From an uncultured Clostridia bacterium (GTDB taxonomy: Bacteria > Bacillota > Clostridia > TANB77 > CAG-508): a stretch of 35,503 nt of DNA. Positions 16,002-24,242 of this stretch are shown piece after piece. Below the pieces are notes generated by a model. The model did no database searches and was not told where the DNA came from. It saw only the letters and a list, made by a program, of their open reading frames with translations. The stretch spans positions 1 to 35,503 of the forward strand of contig CAKOWY010000010.1 in NCBI GenBank assembly GCA_934129895.1. Direction: 5' to 3'. Every line of letters starts with the position of its first letter. Position 1 is the stretch's first letter. The position numbers and the translations under genes are program-made.

Positions 16002-16076
16002 TATATTTCCCCTTTTTATTTATAATAATATAGTATTTATATAATGTCAAATGTTTTTATGTACTAAAAATAAAAA

Positions 16077-16100
16077 AGAGGACTCAACTCTGAATCCTCT
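16077..16100 (-). terminator. Terminator of the 114-aa orphan gene
   Basis: A 10-bp stem (16077-16086 with 16091-16100, one G-U pair) with a tetraloop, followed by TTTTTATTTTT on the minus strand. Confidence 0.9.
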
Positions 16101-16108
16101 CCTCCTAT

Positions 16109-16453
16109 TTAACAATATTGACTTATTTCATTTGACGGAATAAATGTAATTGGTCCTTTGTAATTTCCTTTCTCACACATTTCCAAAACATATTTGAAAA
16201 AATCTTCTGATTTGATCATTTTGGGAACAGGTACTGCAAAAATCCCAGGTGCTTGAAATCCACATAATTGTGTCGAAATAGTTGCCTCCTCTTGGTTTAA
16301 TACTTTAGAAATTGCCACCTCATAGTATTTGTTTCCTTGTTTCATCTCATAAGCTAAGTCATCCCAAACTCTCCAATTTGCCCAAATAAATAAACCAACT
16401 TCCCCCTTGCTTTTTGCTTCGGTTAAAGAATCTCTTAATAGTTTTTCTGTCAT
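16109..16453 (-). CDS. Orphan hypothetical protein, 114 aa
   Basis: I do not recognise this protein. It is soluble, with an amphipathic N-terminal helix, a Trp-rich stretch (GLFIWANWRVWDDLAYEM) and a beta-rich C-terminal half ending ITFIPSNEISQYC. It has no membrane segment or signal peptide. It has its own promoter, an AAGGAGA ribosome binding site and a strong terminator, and is somewhat richer in G+C than the neighbours (23 of 60 bases in 16201-16260). In these respects it resembles the orphan genes at 2613, 10526 and 19592. Confidence 0.75.
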   Translation of the reverse strand: MTEKLLRDSLTEAKSKGEVGLFIWANWRVWDDLAYEMKQGNKYYEVAISKVLNQEEATISTQLCGFQAPGIFAVPVPKMIKSEDFFKYVLEMCEKGNYKGPITFIPSNEISQYC

Positions 16454-16500
16454 GTTTTTTATCTCCTTGTTGTAATAGGGTATATTAGAACAACCATATT

Positions 16501-16529
16501 ATTTTATCACATTTATATTTTTTAGTCAA
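16501..16529 (-). promoter_or_regulatory. Promoter of the 114-aa orphan gene
   Basis: TTGACT (16524-16529), a 17-bp spacer and TAAAAT (16501-16506) on the minus strand, beginning only 3 bp past the stop codon of the upstream thioesterase gene. Confidence 0.75.
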
Positions 16530-16531
16530 AG

Positions 16532-16957
16532 CTAATTTGCATTTTCTTCATATAAACTTTCAAATATATTATAGATTTCTATATTCTTCTTTTTCATATT
16601 AATTGGTCTTAATGTTCTATCTGTAAAGCAATGTTTTGTAAATGTATCTATTACTATATCACCTGTTTTTTTGTTTGTAACATTATAATTAACAGTCATT
16701 CTTATTCCATTAAATTCAGATATATATGGTTCTATTACTATAATGTCACCACTAGTTACATGATGTTTGTATTTACAGTCAACTTCTAATGTAGGAATTG
16801 TAAAACCTTCATTTTCTAATTTTTCCATTGGAATATTTAATTCTTCCATCCATCTGCTTCTTGCTTCTTCTAAAAATCTTATATAATTTGAATGATGTAC
16901 TACTCCCATTCTATCTGTTTCATAATAATTTATCTTTCTTTCATATTTAAAACTCAT
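16532..16957 (-). CDS. Acyl-CoA thioesterase, YbgC/4HBT hotdog family
   Basis: Predicted to hydrolyse acyl-CoA thioesters. The 141-residue hotdog protein carries the signature YYETDRMGVVHHSNYIRFLE near residue 11, with the catalytic Asp in ETDRMG and the helix that follows. The remaining beta strands (EVDCKYKHHVTSGDIIVIEP) fit the 4HBT fold. I place the start at ATG 16957, directly after GGAGG. The TTG four codons further upstream overlaps the Shine-Dalgarno sequence itself. YbgC homologues elsewhere sit with Tol-Pal genes, but here the gene stands alone. Confidence 0.9.
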   Translation of the reverse strand: MSFKYERKINYYETDRMGVVHHSNYIRFLEEARSRWMEELNIPMEKLENEGFTIPTLEVDCKYKHHVTSGDIIVIEPYISEFNGIRMTVNYNVTNKKTGDIVIDTFTKHCFTDRTLRPINMKKKNIEIYNIFESLYEENAN

Positions 16958-17021
16958 TTTTTCCTCCAATCAATTATTACATTACATATTATACTATTTT
17001 TCATGTTTTTTGTAAATAAAA

Positions 17022-17047
17022 AAGCAAGTAATCATAATCACTCACTT
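17022..17047 (-). terminator. Terminator of the half exchanger gene
   Basis: An 11-bp stem with three G-U pairs (17022-17032 with 17037-17047) and a tetraloop, followed by six T on the minus strand. Confidence 0.75.
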
Positions 17048-17049
17048 TT

Positions 17050-17514
17050 CTACTTTATAAATAATATTGCCATATACCCAGCATATATTAATAAATAAAC
17101 AATACCATTCATTCTACTCATCTCATTCTTTGGTGGAATAAATGGAAATAATGCTAAAATAATTGAAGATACTAATAAAACTGTAAAATCAAAATTATAT
17201 GTAATATTATAAGTTATAGGTGTTATAAATGCAGATGTGCCTATTATAAGTAAAATATTAAATATATTTGAACCAATTATATTTCCAATTGCTATATCAC
17301 TATTTCCTTTTATAGCGGCTGTTACACTTGTTACAAGTTCTGGTAAACTTGTTCCTACTGCTAAAATTGTTAAACTGATTAATTTTTCACTTAAATTAAA
17401 ATAATTTGCTATATTTACAGCATTATTTACAGTTAAATCTCCACCAACTTTTAATCCCATTATTCCTATTTTATTAATAATATTTCTTGTTTTGTTATTT
17501 ATGATTTTAAACAA
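17050..17514 (-). pseudogene. Sodium/calcium exchanger, C-terminal half only
   Basis: The product carries one alpha repeat, LAVGTSLPELVTSVTAAIKG followed by IGNIIGSNIFNILLIIG, preceded by the family's GGDLTVNNAVNIAN block. Full CaCA/YrbG exchangers are about 310-320 residues with two such repeats in inverted topology, so the N-terminal half is gone. A promoter (17522-17551) places the transcript start almost at the TTG at 17514, leaving no ribosome binding site there. The internal ATG at codon 19 (17458-17460) has AGGA just upstream and would give 136 residues. It is probably a transcribed remnant. Function as a dimer of half-transporters is conceivable but unsupported. Confidence 0.8.
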
Positions 17515-17521
17515 CTTTATT

Positions 17522-17551
17522 ATTATAATATTTATACTGTATTTTTGTCAA
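17522..17551 (-). promoter_or_regulatory. Promoter fused to the half exchanger gene
   Basis: A perfect TTGACA (17546-17551) and perfect TATAAT (17522-17527) with an 18-bp spacer on the minus strand. The expected transcript start is within a few bases of the TTG at 17514, which is unusually close. Confidence 0.75.
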
Positions 17552-17581
17552 TTGTTATTTAAAACTATATATTTATATATT

Positions 17582-19342
17582 TTAAATCATATTTTTTATA
17601 TCTTCTACAATTTGCTCTTTGGTTAGTCTATTGGCCTTTAACAATTCATTTACATCATATTTATCATAAAAATCTTTTTTTATTCCATAATTTTTTACTT
17701 TAATGTTATCTGTCCCATAAAAACTAGCTATCTTCTCCCCAAAACCTCCGTCGATACATCCATCTTCAAGAGTAATTACTATACTATGATTTTCTCTTAA
17801 TTTTTTCAATAGTTCTGAATCTATTCCTGTAATATATTGAGGATTTATTAATGTTGCATTAAGACCTATTTTATTTTTTAATTCTTCTATAACATTTTCT
17901 CCTAATTGATAAAAGTCTCCTAATGCTATAATTGCAACATTTTCACCTTTTATTTCAACTTTAAATTTATTTAAATTACTATAATTTGTGTCAATTGTTC
18001 TTTTATCAGAAATTACGCCATTACATGGAATTCTAATTGCAACAGGATGTTCGTTTTGCTCAATTGACCAATTTAACATTGCAAAATATTCTTCTTTTGA
18101 AGTTGGAGCCAGATACACCATATTAGGAATATTTGAAATCATAGGAATATCATATAAGCCTAAATGCGTAACATCATTCATTCCATATACTGAAGCAGTA
18201 TTTACTAAAATTGTTGCTGGATTATTATTTATACATAAATCTTGTGATAATTGATCGTATGTTCTTTGCATAAAACTTGAATGCGTTGCAAATATAGGTT
18301 TGCCTCCATTTTTTGCAATTCCTGAAGCTAATGCTATACCATGTTCTTCTGCAATTCCTACATCTATAAATTGTTTTCCCGCTTCAAGTCTTCTTTTTTT
18401 ATCAAATCCAATATTTTTAGGAACTCCTGCAACAATAGTTACTATTTTTTCATCTTTTTTCATTTTGTTTAATAAAAATTCAGCTGTTAAGTCTGCATAA
18501 TTTTCACATTGAAGTGTAATTTTTGATTTTCCATCTTCAATATGAAAGGGCTTAACCCAATGCCAATTTTCTTTGTTTTCTTCCGCAAATTTGTATCCTT
18601 TTCCTTTTTGAGTATTTATATGAACTACAATCGGATGATCTACATCTTTAACTTTATTTAATGTTTCAATTAGTTTGTTTAAATTATTTCCATCATTTAC
18701 ATATATATAATCAAGTCCCATTGCTTTAAATAGATTACATTCACATTTTCCATTTGCTTCTCTTAATTCTTTTAAATTTTTATATAATCCACCATGATTT
18801 TCTGCAATAGACATATCATTATCATTTACTATAATAATAAAGTTTGTATTCTGTTCTCCTGCGTAATCAAGTCCTTCTAATGCTTCTCCGCCACTTAATG
18901 AGCCATCTCCTATAACAGCAATTACATTGTAATTTTCACCCTTTAAATCTCTGGCTTTAGCTAATCCTGCTGCAAGACTTATTGATGTTGAAGTATGTCC
19001 AACATTAAACATATCATGCTCACTTTCTTTTGGATTTGTATATCCTGTTACATCATCATATTTTTCTATATTTATAAATGCTTCTTTTCTTCCTGTAAGA
19101 ATTTTATGTGTATAACTTTGATGTGATACATCAAATACAAATTTATCTTTTGGTGATTCAAAAACATAGTGCATTGCAATTATAGCTTCCACCATACCAA
19201 AATTTGGACCAAAATGACCTCCATGTGCACTTAATTTTTTTAATAATATTTCTCTTATTTCGTTTGATAATTCATATAATTCTTCTTTTGATAATTTTTT
19301 TAGGTCTTGAGGACCATTTATTTTATTTAATACTTTTAACAT
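17582..19342 (-). CDS. dxs: 1-Deoxy-D-xylulose-5-phosphate synthase family protein
   Basis: DXS condenses pyruvate with glyceraldehyde 3-phosphate, the first step of MEP isoprenoid synthesis and a source of thiamine and pyridoxal precursors. The 586 residues show VFDVSHQSYTHKILTGRKEA, the ThDP-binding GDGSLSGGEALEGLDYAGEQ, the NDNDMSIAENHGGL block, the pyrimidine-domain AEEHGIALASGIAKNG and a transketolase C domain. Classical DXS is about 620 residues with SAHLASNLGVVE near the N-terminus. Here the block is SAHGGHFGPNFGMVEA, so this belongs to a divergent shorter DXS branch and could be specialised. AAGGAGGAG precedes the ATG. Confidence 0.85.
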   Translation of the reverse strand: MLKVLNKINGPQDLKKLSKEELYELSNEIREILLKKLSAHGGHFGPNFGMVEAIIAMHYVFESPKDKFVFDVSHQSYTHKILTGRKEAFINIEKYDDVTGYTNPKESEHDMFNVGHTSTSISLAAGLAKARDLKGENYNVIAVIGDGSLSGGEALEGLDYAGEQNTNFIIIVNDNDMSIAENHGGLYKNLKELREANGKCECNLFKAMGLDYIYVNDGNNLNKLIETLNKVKDVDHPIVVHINTQKGKGYKFAEENKENWHWVKPFHIEDGKSKITLQCENYADLTAEFLLNKMKKDEKIVTIVAGVPKNIGFDKKRRLEAGKQFIDVGIAEEHGIALASGIAKNGGKPIFATHSSFMQRTYDQLSQDLCINNNPATILVNTASVYGMNDVTHLGLYDIPMISNIPNMVYLAPTSKEEYFAMLNWSIEQNEHPVAIRIPCNGVISDKRTIDTNYSNLNKFKVEIKGENVAIIALGDFYQLGENVIEELKNKIGLNATLINPQYITGIDSELLKKLRENHSIVITLEDGCIDGGFGEKIASFYGTDNIKVKNYGIKKDFYDKYDVNELLKANRLTKEQIVEDIKNMI

Positions 19343-19367
19343 TTTTACTCCTCCTTAATTTTTTTAC

Positions 19368-19398
19368 ATCATATCACTTAGAGTTGGGTTAAAGTCAA
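19368..19398 (-). promoter_or_regulatory. Likely dxs promoter
   Basis: TTGACT (19393-19398) and TATGAT (19368-19373) on the minus strand. The 19-bp spacer is long, so the promoter may be weak or activator-dependent. Confidence 0.5.
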
Positions 19399-19451
19399 TA
19401 CTAATTCTAAAAAATATTTAGAAATTTTTATATTTATTATATCTATATAAG

Positions 19452-19540
19452 AACAAATCAACATAGTCGCCCTTTGTTTTCGACAGATTTGATTTTTCGA
19501 ATAAAAGGAGAAAGTCTCAAGGATTAGCGATTGTAACTAT
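19452..19540. other. Structured non-coding stretch upstream of dxs
   Basis: No ORF is visible. AAATCA (19455-19460) and GTCG (19466-19469) are mirrored by CGAC (19481-19484) and TGATTT (19490-19495), giving a nested stem-loop. A Spo0A-box-like TTCGACA lies at 19479-19485. The following 45 bases, to 19540, are less AT-rich than normal spacer. It may be an RNA element, an operator or a dispersed repeat; I do not recognise the family. Confidence 0.4.
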
Positions 19541-19550
19541 TATAAAAAAA

Positions 19551-19584
19551 AGAGTCACACACCTTATTCAAGGTATGTAACTCT
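19551..19584 (-). terminator. Terminator of the 341-aa orphan gene
   Basis: AGAGT/ACTCT outer and ACCTT/AAGGT inner arms around an ATTC loop, followed by an eight-T run on the minus strand. Confidence 0.85.
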
Positions 19585-19591
19585 TTTATAT

Positions 19592-20617
19592 TTAGTTGTG
19601 TTCTACTTCCCAAATCAAGCGGATGATAGCTTTGTCCAGATACTTAGATTCTTCATTTACCATAGAATCCATTGCTTTCTGACATTCTTCAGATGCTTTG
19701 ATTTCATGGACATACAGTCTTAAGAGTTTGATTAATTTCCTGATGTCATCTTTGATGTTCTCATCCCATCTGTTGTAAATTTTAGCCAAACGTTTCATGG
19801 CTTTGCTAACAATTTTTTCCGGACTGATGTTTTTTCCTTCATTAGAAGAATATACGAACTTCATTGCCCACAAAATTTCTTCAGCAAGTGAAGTTTGAAC
19901 AAAGATAACAGGTTCATATTTTTCTTCAGTGATTTGCCAATACATCCCTTTAGGTACTGTTTTGACTTTAAGCTTCATTCCGATATGATAGTATAAATGA
20001 AGACTTGAGGTTTTTTCTGTTACAAATTGAGAATTTTGTGCCGTAGAATAATCCAAGGCATTAATAAACCAAAATAGTCCAGAGTTTGGATTATTAACAT
20101 ATTTTCTTACCTTTTCTTTAAATTCTTTTTCTTCCTCGCTTTCAACTGGGAGTTTTTCCATACGATAAATTTTGTCCCATGAGTTATCTAACATTTCCAA
20201 AAGTTGGCTTTTAAAAATCTGATTGTTAATTGCTGATACGATTAACTGAACACAGGAGATTTCAAAAGAACTAAAATGAACCAATTCTCTTTGAGGATCA
20301 CCTGATTCAGAAAGTGCCAGTACCTTGTCCCAGTGTTTAGAAATACAAGCTTTTGCACTTGACTTGCAGACATTTTGCCGAATGGCATTTTTGATAAATT
20401 CTTCCATTGGGTATGAAAGAAGTTTTTCGTTTCTTTCTTCTTTCTTTTCCAGTTGTTCTTTACTTTCTAAAATTTTCTTTTGCTCTTTTTCCCAGTAAGT
20501 CAAAAAGAGCTCAATAACCTCCCCTCGTGAAACTCCACAACTAATTGTTTCTTTTACTAAGGCTTCTACATGCCCTCCAAGAAACTTTACCTTTGCGTCC
20601 GATGCATTTTCTTCCAT
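19592..20617 (-). CDS. Orphan hypothetical protein, 341 aa
   Basis: I do not recognise this protein. It is soluble and mostly helical in appearance. An N-terminal charged coiled-coil segment (KILESKEQLEKKEERNEKLL, about residues 48-67) is followed by repeated short motifs such as HWDKVLALSE and NSWDKIYRME, which look like degenerate copies of one helix pair. The C-terminus contains LIKLLRLYVHEIKASEECQK. GGAGG lies 9 nt before the ATG. Its promoter is close to perfect and a terminator follows directly, so it is a single-gene unit. G+C is higher than in neighbouring genes. Confidence 0.75.
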   Translation of the reverse strand: MEENASDAKVKFLGGHVEALVKETISCGVSRGEVIELFLTYWEKEQKKILESKEQLEKKEERNEKLLSYPMEEFIKNAIRQNVCKSSAKACISKHWDKVLALSESGDPQRELVHFSSFEISCVQLIVSAINNQIFKSQLLEMLDNSWDKIYRMEKLPVESEEEKEFKEKVRKYVNNPNSGLFWFINALDYSTAQNSQFVTEKTSSLHLYYHIGMKLKVKTVPKGMYWQITEEKYEPVIFVQTSLAEEILWAMKFVYSSNEGKNISPEKIVSKAMKRLAKIYNRWDENIKDDIRKLIKLLRLYVHEIKASEECQKAMDSMVNEESKYLDKAIIRLIWEVEHN

Positions 20618-20671
20618 TGCCTTTTCCTCCGTTCCGGTTTGATATTTTGTTCTTGATTGAACATCTAGTCT

Positions 20672-20700
20672 ATTATAGTTTGTATTTACATAATTGTCAA
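20672..20700 (-). promoter_or_regulatory. Consensus promoter of the 341-aa orphan gene
   Basis: Perfect TTGACA (20695-20700), a 17-bp spacer and perfect TATAAT (20672-20677) on the minus strand. It is one of the two best promoters in the window and suggests high constitutive expression. Confidence 0.9.
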
Positions 20701-20732
20701 GTACATCTGATAGCTGTTTTCTTTAATTATTT

Positions 20733-21860
20733 TTAAACTCTACTGCCTCCAATTATTTCACCAGTAGTAGCATCAACATAATAAATAAATTTTTCTGGCA
20801 ACTCTCTATCATGTTTATAATAATCATAATTAATAGTTATTTTCCAAACTTTTCTAACACAATTATCTACTTTATAAAATACAGCATCATCTTTTATTGT
20901 AATTCCATCATTATCTTCGTTTTGAATAAAATAATTTCTTCCATTATCATATTCTTCAATATTTTTCTCCCTATATATAACTTCTGCGTTCATTTTTTCA
21001 ATTCCTATTTCTGCATCAACAGATAATGTATCATATCTTGTTTCGATATTTTTATCTTTTTCTGTTGCTATCTTGATAGCTTCTTCTTTTGAAATTATTT
21101 GTTCATTATTTTCATATTTAAAATTTTCTATACTCAAATTGTATAATCCATTTATTGTTGGAACCCACGCTATATCTACTTTTTCATATTTATTCAATAA
21201 ATTATCATATTTTTTATAAAATGTTGCATACCATATATATGATGATTTTTCATCTTCCATATTCATATTAAGTTTTACTAATTCATATTCATTACTATTT
21301 TCAGGATTATATTTTACTAATAATTTTTGTGCAGTTTCTTTTGCTTCCTCTTTTGTTATTCCATAATTATCAGGTAACTTATAACTATATGATGGAATAT
21401 TTATGTTTTTGAATTTACCATTAGTACTTAGTTGCATTGAACCTGTTTTAAATAGTATTTTCCATACAATTTCACCGCTGTTTGGCTCTTTAATTAAATA
21501 TATTTTAGTTATTTCTTTTTCTAGTCCAAGTTTTCCTAAATATTCAATTGCTTTATTTTTAGCTTCTTCTTCACTAATTGCTTCTTTCTTTTCTTGTTCT
21601 GTTGGATTATATGAATATTCATAAGTTTCTGGCTGTTTCCATATATTTTCATAAGTTTTTGTAGCTGCAAATACAACTCCTGATCCTAATAGTAAACTCA
21701 TTGCAATTATAATTATTTTTTTCATTGCATTAATTTTCATTATTATTTTCCTACTTTCTTGTGATTTGGGAGAAAAATTCTTTATAGTATTTGTAAAAGA
21801 ACATGGAATTTCTTGTTCAGTATTTTTAAATTTATATAAAAATTCTTCTAAATTCTTCAT
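20733..21860 (-). CDS. Membrane-anchored ECF partner (probable anti-sigma) with PepSY/YcdB-like exodomain
   Basis: The protein has about 45 cytoplasmic residues, one membrane helix (MKKIIIIAMSLLLGSGVVFA, about 46-65) and about 300 extracytoplasmic residues. The exodomain contains ISEEEAKNKAIEYLGKLG, ITKEEAKETAQKLLVKY and ISKEEAIKIATEKDK, three EEA...A motifs typical of PepSY/YcdB-type repeats, and ends IYYVDATTGEIIGGSRV. Its ATG lies 1 nt after the stop of the ECF sigma gene, with the ribosome binding site inside that gene. This coupling and topology fit an anti-sigma factor sensing the cell surface. No zinc-binding anti-sigma motif is seen. Confidence 0.75.
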   Translation of the reverse strand: MKNLEEFLYKFKNTEQEIPCSFTNTIKNFSPKSQESRKIIMKINAMKKIIIIAMSLLLGSGVVFAATKTYENIWKQPETYEYSYNPTEQEKKEAISEEEAKNKAIEYLGKLGLEKEITKIYLIKEPNSGEIVWKILFKTGSMQLSTNGKFKNINIPSYSYKLPDNYGITKEEAKETAQKLLVKYNPENSNEYELVKLNMNMEDEKSSYIWYATFYKKYDNLLNKYEKVDIAWVPTINGLYNLSIENFKYENNEQIISKEEAIKIATEKDKNIETRYDTLSVDAEIGIEKMNAEVIYREKNIEEYDNGRNYFIQNEDNDGITIKDDAVFYKVDNCVRKVWKITINYDYYKHDRELPEKFIYYVDATTGEIIGGSRV

Positions 21861-21861
21861 T

Positions 21862-22371
21862 TTAACAAAACTCTCCTTTATACTTTTCTTTTATTTTCTT
21901 TTTTGCTCTTGATATTTTACTGCATATTGTTCCTTCTCTTTTGTTTAATATTTTTGAAATTTCTTTTGTTGTATAACCTAAATAATAAAATAATGTTAAA
22001 ATTGTTCTTTCATCTTCGTTTAAAAACGAGATAAAGTCTTTAAATTCTATATTTGATAAGTCCATTTCTGTGCTGTTAATTTTATTTATTATTTCTTTAT
22101 CATCAATTGATTTATATTTTTTTCTTTTATAAAAATTGTTGCAATCATTAATTAAAATTCTTATTATCCAAGTTTTAAATAGACTATTATCTTTTAATTT
22201 CTTTATATGTAAAAATGCTTTTAACATTGTTTCTTGAATTATATCTTCTATGTCATTTTCATTATCAATTTTACTTTTGGCTATATAATATATTTCTTTT
22301 TGAATATTTAATATTAGTTTGTTAAAAGCTTCACTATCTCCATTTTTTGCTTTTTCTACAAGTTCCTCCAC
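21862..22371 (-). CDS. ECF-type RNA polymerase sigma factor, 169 aa
   Basis: Region 2 shows the usual IEDIIQETMLKAFLHIKKLK (core binding and -10 recognition). Region 4 carries LNEDERTILTLFYYLGYTTK followed by EISKILNKREGTICSKISRA, the helix-turn-helix that reads the -35 element. The start is a GTG preceded by GGAGGAAAAAAAGG. It is translationally coupled to the membrane partner downstream, so its activity is probably released by an extracellular signal. ECF genes often control their own promoter, but I did not find a distinctive AAC-type -35 element upstream. Confidence 0.9.
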   Translation of the reverse strand: MEELVEKAKNGDSEAFNKLILNIQKEIYYIAKSKIDNENDIEDIIQETMLKAFLHIKKLKDNSLFKTWIIRILINDCNNFYKRKKYKSIDDKEIINKINSTEMDLSNIEFKDFISFLNEDERTILTLFYYLGYTTKEISKILNKREGTICSKISRAKKKIKEKYKGEFC

Positions 22372-22477
22372 CCTTTTTTTCCTCCATTATATCTATAGTA
22401 CTATTAGACACATATATTAGACAATATAAAATATTAATTTTCTTGCATTTGATAAAAAATTTTTTTGGAAGAAAAAA

Positions 22478-22504
22478 GAGCATTAACAAAATTTGTTAAT
22501 ACTC
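22478..22504 (-). terminator. Terminator of the sigma-exodomain fusion gene
   Basis: A long stem, GAG plus ATTAACAAA paired with TTTGTTAAT plus CTC with one C-A mismatch, followed by CTTTTTTC on the minus strand. Confidence 0.85.
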
Positions 22505-22511
22505 TACTTTA

Positions 22512-24128
22512 CTAATTATTTTCTCCTGCTACTAATACATCAGTATTATCTACTTTTAATGCAAAATAAGGTTTTTCTTTGTTTTCTTCTTTCAAATATA
22601 GTATAAAATCATCATTATAAATAAATTTTCTTCCTGTTTCAAATACTTCTTTTTCTAAAGCTTCTATTAAAGCTTCACTTTTTACACTTCCACCATAATT
22701 ATTTAGTTCAAAATCTATTGTTTGAATTGCTTGTCTAATATACCAGTCTGTTCCTTTTATCCATCTTCCACAAAGTTCATTATAATTTATTTCATCATTA
22801 ATTTTAATAAATGGTATATTTAAAATATCTTTTTTATTCCAATTTTTATCTCCTGTATATTTTGCTTGCTTTTCTAACATTTCTTTATAATTTTCTTCAA
22901 AGGATTTGTTTTCTCCTGTTGTTCTATATAGATAAACTTCTTCTCCTTCTTTTGTCTTTAGCTTTATTGCAAAATCTTCTTTTGAGTTATAAAATAATAT
23001 TTCAATATTTTTACTTGCATTTTGTGAAGTATCTGGCTCTATTCCAAAATATTTTACTTTTTCTTTTGAATCTCCAAAGATATTATCTTTTAAAGTTGGA
23101 AACTTTTCTAAATAATTAAATTCCTTTTTTAACATTGTATATAATACATAAACTTCAGGATTTCCCCATTGTACTTTATCTAATATTTTACTATTTTCAT
23201 TAAACTTTTCTTTTATTCCATTTTCAATTTTATCTTTTAAGTCAAATGATGCTGTACCATGAATTTTAAAGTATGAATTAGAATTTAATTCATTTGCTGT
23301 GAATGTTTGTTTATTTAGTTCATCTGCTAATTCTGATGGACCATCTTCAAATTCTATTTTTCCACCAATAACATCATTCATAAAATCATTCCATACTAAA
23401 TTAAAGGTTCCACACCATACTTTATTTGTATCTATTGATGATATTTTACTTGTAAATGTAGGAGCCATTTTTGCCTTTCCTGAAAAACTTTCTACAATTT
23501 TTGCTGTTGCATATACTCCTCCTGCAAGTAAAATACTTATACATAATATTGCTATAATTACTTTTGAAACTTTATTCATTTCATCAAATCCTTTCTTTAT
23601 TAAAATTTTGCGTAATTCTTTTTTGCCTCTATGGATAAGATTTCTAACATTTTGAACTGATTCTCCAAGTATTTGTGCTGTTTCTTTATATGTAAGTTTT
23701 TCAATTTGAGTTAAATATATTGTATTTTTATATCTATCTTCTAGCATATTTATAGCATTTATTATTTCTTTTTGTTTTTCGTTTTTTGTAACTATATCAG
23801 CAACATCTTGTTCAATGCTATTAAATTCGTGTAATATATATGTTTCATTTATTTCTGTTCTCTTTTTTTCTGCATTTATATAATTATATGCTCTGCTTTT
23901 AGCTACTAAATATATATAATATTTGAAAGTATATCCTTCTTTTATTTTATTTTGCATAACATAAATAAATGTATCTTGTGTTATATCTTCTGCTTTTTGA
24001 TAGTCTTTGACAATATTGTAAATAAAATATTGTATTTTTTCTTTATACTTGTTATACAACAATTCGAATGCTTCTTTGTTTCCATCTAAATATTCATTAT
24101 ATAATTTTATATCTAAATCTTTTTCCAT
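22512..24128 (-). CDS. ECF sigma factor fused to a membrane-anchored exodomain, 538 aa
   Basis: Residues 1-175 are a complete ECF sigma factor: YQKAEDITQDTFIYVMQN in region 2 and LTYKETAQILGESVQNVRNL in region 4. The frame continues without a stop into a membrane helix (SKVIIAILCISILLAGGVYA, about 188-207) and about 330 extracytoplasmic residues of no family I can name. An internal ATG at codon 184 (23577-23579) is preceded by AAAGGA at suitable distance, so the membrane part may also be made on its own, like a separate anti-sigma gene. This is either a true one-protein sensor or a recent fusion of a sigma/anti-sigma pair by loss of the stop codon. It resembles the neighbouring two-gene pair in layout. 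Confidence 0.85.
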   Translation of the reverse strand: MEKDLDIKLYNEYLDGNKEAFELLYNKYKEKIQYFIYNIVKDYQKAEDITQDTFIYVMQNKIKEGYTFKYYIYLVAKSRAYNYINAEKKRTEINETYILHEFNSIEQDVADIVTKNEKQKEIINAINMLEDRYKNTIYLTQIEKLTYKETAQILGESVQNVRNLIHRGKKELRKILIKKGFDEMNKVSKVIIAILCISILLAGGVYATAKIVESFSGKAKMAPTFTSKISSIDTNKVWCGTFNLVWNDFMNDVIGGKIEFEDGPSELADELNKQTFTANELNSNSYFKIHGTASFDLKDKIENGIKEKFNENSKILDKVQWGNPEVYVLYTMLKKEFNYLEKFPTLKDNIFGDSKEKVKYFGIEPDTSQNASKNIEILFYNSKEDFAIKLKTKEGEEVYLYRTTGENKSFEENYKEMLEKQAKYTGDKNWNKKDILNIPFIKINDEINYNELCGRWIKGTDWYIRQAIQTIDFELNNYGGSVKSEALIEALEKEVFETGRKFIYNDDFILYLKEENKEKPYFALKVDNTDVLVAGENN

Positions 24129-24217
24129 ATCTTACCCTGCTTTCACATATACAAACAGTTGAAATTTAAAAAAGTTTCAAAATTTTATGTTTTTTTATAT
24201 TCTTAATATTCAAAAAA

Positions 24218-24242
24218 GATACTAACTAAAATGGCTAATACC
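24218..24242 (-). terminator. Terminator overlapping the end of a coding region
   Basis: A 9-bp stem with several G-U pairs (24218-24226 with 24234-24242), followed by six T on the minus strand. Its first arm lies within the last codons of the 188-aa membrane protein gene. Confidence 0.7.
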
